31,397 nt of DNA from Nymphaea colorata (Eukaryota; Streptophyta; Magnoliopsida; Nymphaeales; Nymphaeaceae), in assembly GCF_008831285.2 (NCBI RefSeq), contig NW_022204840.1, forward strand, positions 1 through 31,397, written 5' to 3'. Positions 15,701 to 24,365 of this stretch are shown piece by piece (the stretch's first letter is position 1; every line of letters starts with the position of its first letter). Position numbers and translations under genes: made by a program. Under the pieces are notes generated by a model. The model saw only the letters and a program-made list of their open reading frames with translations. It searched no databases and was not told the DNA's origin.

Positions 15701-17929
15701 ATGTTAAAAAAGGGAGCCTTTCAATGGTCAGAAAAGGCTAGGGCAGCCTTTGATAAGTTGAAAAATGCCCTTATAACTGCGCCAGTGCTTACCCTACCGG
15801 ACTTCAACAAACAATTTACAATCGAGACAGACGCATGTGATGTTGGAGTCGGTGCCGTCTTAAGTCAAGAAGGCCATCCTATCGCCTATATGTCAAAAGC
15901 CCTAACCAGTAGGGCAAAACCTCTTTCTACATACGAGAAAGAGCTCTTAGCGATAGTATTGGCAGTTGAAAAGTGGCGGCCTTATCTGATAGGGCACAGA
16001 TTCGTAGTCAAAACGGACCAGAATTCGTTAAAATACATGCTCAAACAAAGAGTATCTACGCCTACCCAACAGCGTTGGCTGGCCAAGCTGCTAGGATACG
16101 ATTTTGAGATTGAGTATAAGAAAGGTCCGGATAACACAGCGGCAGATTCGCTTTCCCGTTTGACCGAGCAGTTCATGACACTCTCTGTGGTAGAGACGGA
16201 TATATGGGAACGATTAACCCAAGAGCAACAAGAAGACCAAGCATTGAGGCTAATTCGAGCATCAGTAGAACAGAATCCCGGATCTATCCCCTTGTACACG
16301 GTCAGAGGGAATCTCTTGTTTAGGAAGAATCGCGCAGTGATTTCTCCTAACTCTGGGCTTAAGCAAGAACTCTTGCAACACTTCCATGACACTCCAGCCG
16401 CAGGTCATGAGGGGGTTTCAAAAACCCTTGGTAGAATAAAAGCCCAGTTTTGGTGGCGCGGCATGAAGGCGGACGTACAACGTTACATCAGAAAGTGCGT
16501 GGTATGTCAGAGGGAGAAATACGAGGCAATCAAGCCTCCAGGTCACTTGAATCCCCTCCCCATACCCACGAAACCATGGACTGATGTAACCATGGATTTC
16601 ATAGACGCCATGCCCCGCTCTGAAGGCAAGGAAGCTGTGCTTGTGGTAGTGGATAGACTCACCAAGTATAGCCACTTCGCTCCCTTGCCACGTTCATATC
16701 AAGGGCCAATGGTGGCCAGCGTGTACCAAGAATTTATTGGCAAGCTCCACGGAATGCCACAGTCGGTCGTATGTGACCGTGACTCAATCTTTCTCAGTGC
16801 GTTCTGGCAGGAGTATATGAAGTTAATGGGTACGACGCTTAACTTCAGCACAGCCCACCATCCACAGACAGATGGTCAGAGCGAAATCGTGAACCGGTCT
16901 CTAGAGACCTACCTGAGATGCTTCGCGGGAGAACGACCAAATACATGGGTAAAATTTTTACCATGGGCAGAGTGGTCGTATAACACTAGTCTGCATTCGT
17001 CCACGGGCATGACCCCATACGAGGGTGTATACGGGTTCCCTCCTCCTGCTATACCAAGGTACGAAGGAGGCACAGCTGAGGACGACCAAATTGACTGTGA
17101 ACTGCGCACACGTGAAGAAGTGCTAGACGCACTCAAGCAGAATATAGCCAAGGCGCAGAACCGCATGAGACAAGTGTATAATAAAGGTAGGAAAGACCGT
17201 GAATTCGAAGTGGGCCAGTATGTGTGGCTGAAGAGGTTGCCTCTAAAGCAGAGGTCATTGATGGGCCAGCCCTACTCAAAACTGTTGCCTCGCTATTATG
17301 GCCCATATCCGGTACTACAAAAGGTAGGAAAGGCAGCCTACAGGTTAGGCCTTCCAAGAGCAGCTTTAGTACACCCCGTATTCCATGTTACACGGCTTAA
17401 GCCGCATCATGGGGATGTACCAACGATGATAGAACAGATGCCGGAACAACTGCCAACACCCTACCGTATCTTAAAGCACAGATACGCCCAACGCCAAGGT
17501 AGGACGAGGCATGAGGTACTCGTGGAATGGGAGGGCCCAGATAAAGGAACTTCTTGGGAAGAGTTCGGGTTAGTAATCCACCGCTTCCCCTCTTCTAGCG
17601 CTCGAGGACAAGCGCAATTTAGGGAGGGGGAATCTGTTACGGACCAATCTCATGGTCCCGACCCAAGGCCGACAGAGCAGGCCGGACCTAGCCGGTTGAA
17701 GCGCAAGGCGTCTGAGTTGTGGGCTCAGACCATGGAGCACGTCGCCAACTCAACCCAAGATGTTGAAGCAGCACCAACGCAGGTTGCAGCGGGAGGAGTG
17801 GGAGGAGCAACCAGGTCCGAAGAGGTGCTCAAACCGGATAGGCTTCAAGACGTTTCTGAACTAAGTGTTGAACTCACCGAGTTAGTCAAGTTAACCTCTA
17901 ATGTGAGTCCGGTCAACCTAGACGCTTGA
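12707..17929 (+). CDS. gag-pol: Gag-Pol polyprotein of element B, single intact frame (1740 aa)
   Basis: One frame encodes particle protein and all replication enzymes. I chose the ATG at 12707 (MAKSKKN); the upstream in-frame Met at 12671 gives a 12-residue extension without counterpart in C. Residues about 30-105 look coiled-coil; about 222-400 are the Gag core (FPKFNGEHLREW, MAERYF); zinc knuckle CYRCEGKWDKYHKC at 445-458; a Ser-rich acidic linker follows. Protease active site is DNGAT at 558-562 (Asn where Ser/Thr is usual). RT spans about 745-915 with FFDD at 894-897; RNase H about 1035-1140 (TIETDACDVG). Integrase has an HHCC finger (about 1224-1265) and triad Asp1297, Asp1357, Glu1393 (D,D35E). 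A GPY/F module lies near 1529 and a chromodomain-like ILKHRY...EVLVEWEG...TSWEEF at about 1583-1632. Residues 1643-1740 are encoded inside the 3' LTR. No stop or frameshift is seen. Confidence 0.95.
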   Translation: MAKSKKNLNPDEPVLEETTSDPQEVAHRASNMEMSEHTTNRLGNLEREFGQYRRDMDKAENHRRRDIERQFGELHKDLAEMRRNQQNEMDEVRAMFRVLTSNQQQGTERATQGPNTRPDKGKGLLVAPNYQTDTEVDPNNISHIGTSTEGGRRNTMAPPQSRHQPDAYDDRTPRAPRFGHHSQNRVEITSEGEQDESPARQRRGSRFHQRQEERRTPSVRYEFPKFNGEHLREWLFMAERYFLCHHVPEAEWIEIATANMTGEATTHYLWFNHNNEEQTWEKYKASLQLQFGDSTFIDYDEDLKNLVQTTTVPAYKRQFERLASMVRWPEKALIGAFKGGLRNDIKREMKIHRFEKLEECIAMARLYEERIEERRAEKKAHKFDKQRKRSSYPSASRNIRKEIVPYKRGNEPRPYHNSNQGQGKKPPLRYLTPQQIEEYRRKGLCYRCEGKWDKYHKCPAYFRVQVISDEESSSCTDSDSSSSASYESSSSSSEEEVIQKRRIKKTEKKKEIAKEETPAKEEKPTETESLHSMQDPNKPNSFRVFGRINGKKILILLDNGATRNFLTEEAAKKCKVALESSSPQTIVVGGGLRLKCLNEGKNMEVVIKKKPFKIDFLVIPLDGVDLILGMPWFFTLGIISWDVKNFSMTFTPDGEDEPMTLQGITSITRPKAALRAIEAEQPACWVMALATDVPSREEHEEIVPPRIQSVLDRYEDLFEEPKGLPPPRSYDHRIILTQGAEPVNVRPYRYGYNQKAEIERLVKEMLESGIVQPSSSPFSSPVLLVKKKDNTWRFCVDYRALNEATVKDRHPIPVIDELLDELAGATVFSKIDLRAGYHQIRMCKGDVPKTAFRTHDGHYEFLVMPFGLTNAPATFQRCMNDVFRQYLRDFILVFFDDILIYSQTEELHEKHLATALQVLRDNQLYAKRSKCSFGQPSIGYLGHIVCQQGVRADPEKLDAMQRWPLPKDLKGLRGFLGLTGYYRRFIQGYGLIAQPLTQMLKKGAFQWSEKARAAFDKLKNALITAPVLTLPDFNKQFTIETDACDVGVGAVLSQEGHPIAYMSKALTSRAKPLSTYEKELLAIVLAVEKWRPYLIGHRFVVKTDQNSLKYMLKQRVSTPTQQRWLAKLLGYDFEIEYKKGPDNTAADSLSRLTEQFMTLSVVETDIWERLTQEQQEDQALRLIRASVEQNPGSIPLYTVRGNLLFRKNRAVISPNSGLKQELLQHFHDTPAAGHEGVSKTLGRIKAQFWWRGMKADVQRYIRKCVVCQREKYEAIKPPGHLNPLPIPTKPWTDVTMDFIDAMPRSEGKEAVLVVVDRLTKYSHFAPLPRSYQGPMVASVYQEFIGKLHGMPQSVVCDRDSIFLSAFWQEYMKLMGTTLNFSTAHHPQTDGQSEIVNRSLETYLRCFAGERPNTWVKFLPWAEWSYNTSLHSSTGMTPYEGVYGFPPPAIPRYEGGTAEDDQIDCELRTREEVLDALKQNIAKAQNRMRQVYNKGRKDREFEVGQYVWLKRLPLKQRSLMGQPYSKLLPRYYGPYPVLQKVGKAAYRLGLPRAALVHPVFHVTRLKPHHGDVPTMIEQMPEQLPTPYRILKHRYAQRQGRTRHEVLVEWEGPDKGTSWEEFGLVIHRFPSSSARGQAQFREGESVTDQSHGPDPRPTEQAGPSRLKRKASELWAQTMEHVANSTQDVEAAPTQVAAGGVGGATRSEEVLKPDRLQDVSELSVELTELVKLTSNVSPVNLDA
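17621..17632 (+). other. Polypurine tract of element B
   Basis: AGGGAGGGGGAA, two bases before the 3' LTR start TGTTAC. Identical to that of A. It primes plus-strand synthesis and is simultaneously coding in the gag-pol frame. Confidence 0.92.
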
Positions 17930-17942
17930 GCCGATTCTAAGA

Positions 17943-18055
17943 CCTAGAATCCTAGGCAATCGGCTAAGTCAAACAGACTTAGCCCATGCGCATCTAACCG
18001 AAGTGTGGGCGGCAACCCACACGAGGTCCCCGCCCTGGGCTCACAAGGCTCAGGG
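17943..18055 (+). other. Hairpin cluster after the gag-pol stop, element B
   Basis: Starts 13 bases after the TGA at 17927-17929. (1) 17943-17956: CCTAG/CTAGG, loop AATC. (2) 17962-17984: GGCTAAGTC/GACTTAGCC, loop AAACA. (3) 18003-18022: GTGTGGG/CCCACAC, loop CGGCAA. (4) 18033-18055: CCCTG/CAGGG, 13-nt loop. Compared with A (4863-4984), stem 2 differs at two pairs and stem 3 at one, all compensated, while loop size is unchanged. Confidence 0.78.
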
Positions 18056-18268
18056 ACGATTCGTTTAAATTTCGAGCTTAGGCACTAGGCCGCTCGTTTC
18101 CTTCCAGCACTTAGTCATTTTCAGTCTTTGCTTTCGCACTTAACCATTCCTTGCCAATAACGAGTTTTGAACTCGAGACCCAGGCCGAGCGGGGTGTGCT
18201 CGGCGCATTAGTTGTTGGATTAGATCTAGCGCGGGTTATGAAATACAAACCCGCTTCATTTGAACTTG

Positions 18269-18276
18269 TATATATA
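18269..18276 (+). promoter_or_regulatory. TATA box in the 3' LTR of element B
   Basis: TATATATA, the copy of the promoter box at 8905. In the 3' LTR it could drive transcription outward into element C on the opposite strand, producing RNA antisense to C. That read-out is inference. Confidence 0.65.
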
Positions 18277-21200
18277 CTTTTTGGATCTTGTACATTGTAT
18301 GCAATTTTGAGATTAAGGAATCATTTGTTCGGAATTCTTCTCTCTCCTCTCTCGAGGTCTCTCTCTCCTTCTCGTCTCCCACCTTGCTCACCCGAGCCTG
18401 GCGTCTTCTTCCCCCTCGCGTCCTCTACCTCCAAGGCGCTTCCAATCCCCTCAAATCCTGTCCTTGAAGAGCCAAAGTCCTTAGACACCGGCATAAGGCA
18501 GCACGGCATCGGCGGATCTCTTCCTCACGGCGGCGGTCCCTCCCTTGTCCACGGTACATCCCTAGCTTAAAGCAAGTCCGGATTCGGTGCCCTCTTCTTG
18601 ACACGAAGAAGTGGAGAGGCTGAAGCTGGAACAAGGAAGATTGAAGGCGCGGTTTACCTCGGCTTCAATATCGACAAAGAGGTTAGTACTTGAGATTTTC
18701 GTGTTTTCGCCAAAGTCGTGTTGAGATCGATTGGAACAGCGTTCTTCTTATCTTCTGGGGTCTTCCCTCGGCATACCCGAGGCCTGACTTAGAGGTAACG
18801 AAGAAATCTGTTGGAATCAGTCCCTTACACAGTTTGGGGAAACTCCGATTAATCCCCCTTGCTAACACGTTGATCGAATCGAACCGCGAGCCCCACGAGC
18901 ACGAATTTGTATCATTTATACTCGGTTCAGCCATACAAGACTCTCGGTCCAGAGACTTCATGAACTCAGGAAACAAGGGTTCTGGACACGATCTGCAAAA
19001 TTGAGTTGACCCTCGGAATCGCCTCCATCCCAAAGATCAAATAATCAAATTGGAGTGAGTTCTAACGGGTGGAGCTCTAGACCGCACCTTCGCCGGAACT
19101 CGGAGATTCGGCGATCCCTGCTACTCCCGGTCAGTACCATTAATTCCGGCGGAATCAGACCAGAATACCCTCGCCCTCAAGGGTGTTGTTCAGTCTGAAG
19201 AAGAGGCAATTTGGACAAAGGGAACGAAGCTAAAACCCTAGCCGCCGCACGTGGAGGATTCGTCTCAGCCTTGCCGCCGGTCGTCGCTAAGGTTAGTACT
19301 CGTATTTCCTTCTTGTCCGTCGATTTCATCCACGTGTCATCATCTCCCCAGCTCCTAACTTCGTAGCACCCTAACCTTCCACGTGTCTCTGCTCGAGATC
19401 GTCCTAGGATCTCGAGTTACCAATCATTTAGGTCAATCCCGTAGCCGCCGCTCCTCCTTGCTTTCTCGCATTCTTCACTAGAGTCAACCCTAATCCGAGA
19501 ACGCCTCGGCCCTCTATCCTGCCAGGTGTCAATCATCTGTGCTCCCTCCATCAGCCACCTCAGCCAACCTCTCCCTGCACGATCTAGCTGGGTCCCACGC
19601 GTTTTGACGCAACGCCCAGCTAGCTCCACGCGGTCACCCGATAGCCTCTTACCTTAGCTGTTTTAGGAAATACCGTGCGTGTCGTCATCACCTTGCCGCA
19701 TTCGTTTCCACCTCCTTACCGCGTCAATCCATAGCCTCTCATCTCTCCACGTGGCGTCATCCAAGACTTGTTGAGGATTCTCGAGAGATCAAGAGAATCG
19801 ACCTGGAATTCTGTCCAGGTTCATTCGATTTCAGTTTTCTCCCCTACCATTTAGGCAACTCCTCCTCGCATCTCCTCTACGCGTGATTAATTCCGCGTCA
19901 TCTCTGTCGGTCGTTGATCTTGCCGCGTGGCAAGATCGTGGTGCACCATCTTGGCAAGACCAGCCAAGTCAACCGAGTCCTCCTAGGCACCCTCTCGCAC
20001 CTCCCTCGCCGTAGGTCAACCCTTTTGACTGAACCTACCTAGACCAACATCACTTGTCTTAACCTTAGTCAACACTAGGTCATCTCTTCCACCGAGCCCT
20101 CTTAGTTCAAGCTACCCTAGTCGGCTCGAGTCTAGCTCGAGCGTCCCTTGACCCAATCTACCAGGACCCACTCAGCTAGGTCCATTAGTCAACCACCCAC
20201 CTTAGTCAACCCTGACCTCACTCGGTCAACATTGACCATATCCGCGGGCTTAGACCCGACCCAAACCACCTCGCTTAAGCCTCACGTAGTTAGGTCACCC
20301 ATTTCGAACCTATTCCCTTAACCTTCTTGGCCAACCTCAACCCGAGCCCACCTTGACTAAACCGGCCTACCTAGTAGAACCCAGCCGAACCGAGCCAACC
20401 CCAGCCTTAGTTAGGACTAGGCTACGCCGGCTCCCTCCGGCCCCTTGCCTCGATCGTGACCTTCACCGTTGGCACCCAGCGGCGAGCGTGACTGAGTCAC
20501 AACCGAAGGCAGGCAGGTAGGCGCTGTCTTCCCGGCAGCAGCCCCCCTCGGCACACAGGCGTCCCTTCCGGCCCGACAGCGTCTCTCTCTCCGGCATCGG
20601 TCATCGTCCTCAGCGCTGAGCGCGACCCATATCGGTAGCTACACGCGCTGCCCGCATCTCCTCAGACTACATCCGCAAGCATTCCGGCGCTCGGCTCCTT
20701 CCAGGCGGCCCGCCGTTCTGCTTCCACCCGGTAGACGCGCGTCCAGCGACAGCGTGAACTCTCGGCCAGCAGCGAGCGGCCACCCCTTCAGGCGCGGGGG
20801 CCAGGATCTCAGCGGCGAGTTCATCGCCCAACACCATTCGGCCAGCGGATTGAATAGTGCAGCAGGCGAGCGAGGAGGCTCTCCTCAACCGGCCTTCTTG
20901 AACAGCAAGCTGCAATACCCGAGGGTTGGTTCTCACCTCGGGTGCTTATCCAGCTACGCCAAGGTTTACCTTGGCCGGTAATCCTTTGATCCCCCTTGTA
21001 GCCGCGGGCGGGAATTTGCTTTTGTTTGTTTTAGGACAGCATCATAGTTGCTTTATGTTTTGCTTTAGCCTTGGCTTCGGCCCTGCTCCCCCGTGAGGTA
21101 CCTCGAGGGCACTGTGCCCGAGACACGACCACAAGGAGCGTTACCTCCCTATTTGCTTTTGTTGGGTGTGGTTTGGCTGTTACCAGTGGTTTGCGTGGTT

Positions 21201-22370
21201 TGTGAGTGAGTTGCGAGAGAATTAATATTTGTATCGCTCACGTTTGTAAGGCCTCGTCAACCCCCTTAGTTCTTTTGTAGTAGGCTATCCATAGTTAGGT
21301 TTTGAAGAAAGGGTATCCTCGACTTGTATTCCTTCACCTAACTGGGTTTGCGCCGGGGTCCTGTCCGGCCGGGTAATTTTCTGTAATTACTTGTTTAGGA
21401 TTTTTCGGTTTTAGAATAGGCCTCAAGAAGGTCCTGGGAGGATTAGGATTGCATCGGTCGGATTTTCTTAGGCCAACCGGTGTGGTCCTAACAGTCTTGT
21501 CCGTGGCCGACCTAAGTCTGAAACCAACGGCCGTGCCTACCCCCACGATCACCTTGGACCAACCAGAAGACTTCCTAGACAAATTAAAACAAAGACACTA
21601 CCCAGTCGGACAGGACCCCGACTTAGAAAATCCCGGATAGGTAGCGGAATACAAGAGAGGCTATACCCAAATCCAAGCAAAACCTACTACACAAATCTAA
21701 GAGATGCGAGGCTAATACAAGCGGAAGCGATACATTTGTTAAAAATCACTCAAACTCACTCAAGCAAACCATGCAAACCACGCCTAAACGCACAAACCAC
21801 ACCCACCCGTAGGAGGCTAGTGCTGGCACGAGGTCGTGTCCTTGGCGCAGTGCCGCGGAGGTCCCTCTATGCACAACTACGACCTCACGGTCGGGCTGAA
21901 AGCAAAATGCCGAAATAAATGCTACCTCCCGCGTGTCTAAAGAGAGGAGTAGAGTGTACCGGCCAAGGCTAGCTTGGCTAAGCAGTCAAAAGCCTCGAGG
22001 TGAGATTCCACACTCGAGGACTACCAGCAACACGAAAGAAGAGGGCTGGTGCAGAGCTGAACTCCAAAAGAAGAGGCCGTGAGTGAAGTCAAGCCGTTCC
22101 AAGAGACGCGTGAAGTAGGATCACCCCGCCGGAATCGCCTAGGAGCACTTCAACGCCTTGCTGGATGTCTGGGGGACCTTCTGGAATCCACGCCGGAGAG
22201 TCGCTGGAAAAAGAGCAGAGGTGGCCGGAGGTGGCCGGAGGTCGCCGGAATATGCTGGATCAAGGCCCGCCGGTTCCAAAGACTTCAAGGATGCGGCTAG
22301 CAATGCCGCGGTCTTCCTTGGCGCTAAGGTTGAAACCAACTAGGCGCGGGACTTGGACTGAGTGGGTTCG

Positions 22371-22400
22371 GACCAGGTGGGACCAGGTGGGACCAGGTGG
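22371..22400 (+). repeat. 10-bp minisatellite (3 copies) in C 3' LTR
   Basis: Three exact tandem copies of GACCAGGTGG followed by a partial GCCC. The same three copies lie in the other LTR at 30527-30556, so the array predates this insertion. Confidence 0.9.
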
Positions 22401-24109
22401 GCCCGGGCTAGGTTTGGCCAGCGAGCTAGGTCATAGGTAGAGTAGGCTAGGTAGGTCCTACGGTCAAAATCTTCGGTTGACCGGGTGTGGGGAAGGGACT
22501 CAAATGAGGGTTCCTACAAAGTAGCTAGGGTGGGTTTGAGTGGCTCGGTTTAGGGTAGATGAGAAAATGGAAATGGAAAGGCAAGTGGTAACTTGGTAAG
22601 TTCGGGTGAGCTCGGGGTAATTGGGTAGGGTAGAGTTGGCTAAGAATATGGAGAATATTCCATGATAGGATTGTCCTCCAAGATTCTAGGCTAGGTGGCG
22701 TTCTAGAAGGGCTATCTCCCTAATACGTAGGAGAGAGGCTAGGGATCTTGGTGAGGTGTATAGGTGAGGTGGCGATTTGGCTGATGAGGTGTGTGGCTGG
22801 GCAATATCCTAGCTAAAATGGAGGAGGAGGTGGCAGTCAACAAGGTGATCAGCCACCTACGAAGTAGGAGAAGATCTCTCAAAAGAGAACTCGCCCCTTC
22901 CAAATGTGATCCACTAGCTACAAGCTAGGGATGTGGAGGATTTCACTCCAAGGTTCTCTCCCAAGTGCTCCCGATCATGCCACGTGTACAGATATGTGGT
23001 GGAGATGGCGAAGGGCCCAAGTCAAGCAATCACTTACCGATTTGGGTGAGACAAATGCGAAATCCCCAAATGTGACGACGCAAGAGTGCTTTCCCCAAAT
23101 GTGGCCGGATTTTCCCCAATTGAGGCCGGAATCTCCCAAATGCACACACGAATAACTCGAACACTTGCAGCCCGGGATGGAGTGATGCCGGAATCAATGC
23201 AGCAGTGGCCGGAATTAGACAATTCCGGCCAATTTCCAGAACTGGCCGCGCCTAGTCCTCTTGCCGATTCTCTCTTTCTTTTACTTTAATTTTTCATTTG
23301 GGCGTCTTTCTTTTTCTTTTCTTTTCTTTCTGATTTTTCTCGCCCTTCTTTTCTGTTGTTTTCTTTCTGATTTCGACCAGCAAGAGGGAGGACAAGGCAG
23401 TGGCTAAATCTGAACTTTCTTGGCTCAAAGAAACTAAAACAATCGAATGAAACTCATAGAATTAAACGACAATAACTAGCTGGAGGTGCGTGACTCGTAA
23501 AATCGAGTTTAAGGACGATTTCCACCGTGGGAAAGGCTAGCTTGCTGGCTGTGATTCCAGCAAGAACTCCCCTTGGCCGAACTCTCCCCTAAACTCTCTT
23601 AACGCCGTTGCACGCCCCTACAATCGAGTTATGGACGCTTACCTCTAAGAGCCCAAATCTGGAGTGGATACTTCACCCTTCTAGTCGCCTAGAGGATGAA
23701 GTCTTCCCAGTACGAAGAGGCCTCTAACCTTCACGGGTGGAGACGTGGAGGCTGCACCGCTACCGTTGATGAAGACGTGGGGAACAAATCCATGGGAAGA
23801 AGCACCTTGCGCCGGACGCTTGGAAGCTCTTCATTTGGCTAACCCTTCGGTTGAGTGATTAGGGAAGAATAGAAGAAGAAATCAAGGCTAAGAGAGAAGA
23901 ATACCGTCGGGTATAGCTGCTGTTGCTTGAGGAATTTCAGCAAGTTGCATCGAAAATTCCCCAATGTAAGACGGAGGAAGAAGAACGTGGCTTGGAGAGG
24001 AGACGCGCGTGAGAGGGAGAGAACTCGAGTAGAGGAGAAGAGAGAGAGTCGATTCACACAAATGACTTCTATTCTCGAATTTTGCATACAGATCCAAAAG
24101 AATTCTAAA

Positions 24110-24117
24110 TATTTATA
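24110..24117 (-). promoter_or_regulatory. TATA box of the element C LTR
   Basis: TATAAATA on the minus strand, about 543 bp into the LTR, followed by TTTGGATCTGTATGC and then a CT-rich tract, the same order as in A and B. The 5' LTR copy that would drive the element lies beyond the right edge of the window. Confidence 0.7.
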
Positions 24118-24239
24118 ATACTGAATTAAAAAGCGGATCTAAACAATTGATCCAACCCAAAATCAAAATCCAAAACGGAATTGACTACCAAAGCAAATGC
24201 GCACTCTAAAATCAAAGAAAACGCAAGCAAACTCGAACT

Positions 24240-24335
24240 CGAGACTTAGTGTCTCGTCCCTAACTCGTCCTCTCCTTAGCCCGCACGCTGTGGGCCTTGG
24301 TTCAGACCAGAAATTCGCCTAGGCTCGCCCTAGGC
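24240..24335 (-). other. Hairpin cluster after the pol stop, element C
   Basis: Three hairpins in the 126 bases after the stop at 24366 (minus strand): GCCTAGG/CCTAGGC with 5-nt loop (24335-24317); GCCC-A-CA/TG-C-GGGC with one mismatch and a 3-nt loop (24295-24279); CGAGAC/GTCTCG with loop ACTAA (24256-24240). Sequences are unrelated to those of A and B, but the placement just past the stop is the same. Confidence 0.6.
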
Positions 24336-24365
24336 TGACCCTAAGTGCATGAGTATAGCGAAGAC

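Larger units (their letters stand above)
8271..21493 (+). mobile_element. Element B: complete, apparently young Ty3/gypsy chromovirus-type retrotransposon (13.2 kb)
   Basis: All parts needed for an autonomous copy are visible: 5' LTR, tRNA-iMet primer site, leader, one unbroken gag-pol frame, polypurine tract and 3' LTR. LTR ends are TGTTAC...CTAACA, with the TGTTA/TAACA inverted ends typical of the class. Direct comparison of the LTRs shows 8 substitutions (all transitions) and 4 single-base indels over about 3860 bp, which means recent insertion. No target-site duplication is present: the left flank is GTGCC and the right flank GTCTT. Both flanks are LTR ends of neighbouring elements that lack their last bases. 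No env-like or extra gene follows pol. Confidence 0.95.
17635..21493 (+). repeat. 3' LTR of element B (3859 bp)
   Basis: Near-identical to 8271-12131. Differences I find: single-base losses matching 5' LTR positions near 9236, 9748 and 11079, one extra T near 12045, and substitutions at 5' LTR positions 10829, 10867, 10944, 11394, 11624, 11662, 11817 and 12016. The first 295 bases are translated as the end of Gag-Pol. It ends CCTAACA and then abuts element C directly. No genes other than the pol tail are seen. Confidence 0.95.

Noticed and set aside
17930-18268. Search for an env-like or additional gene after pol
   Set aside because: No frame of size or with signal or membrane segments follows pol in A, B or C; only hairpins and promoter sequence.
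8271-21493. Large direct repeat read as a segmental tandem duplication
   Set aside because: The repeats end in TG...CA, flank a primer site and a polypurine tract, and enclose gag-pol; they are LTRs.
22371-22400. Short tandem repeat considered as CRISPR or satellite
   Set aside because: Three abutting 10-bp units without spacers, inside an LTR; an ordinary minisatellite.
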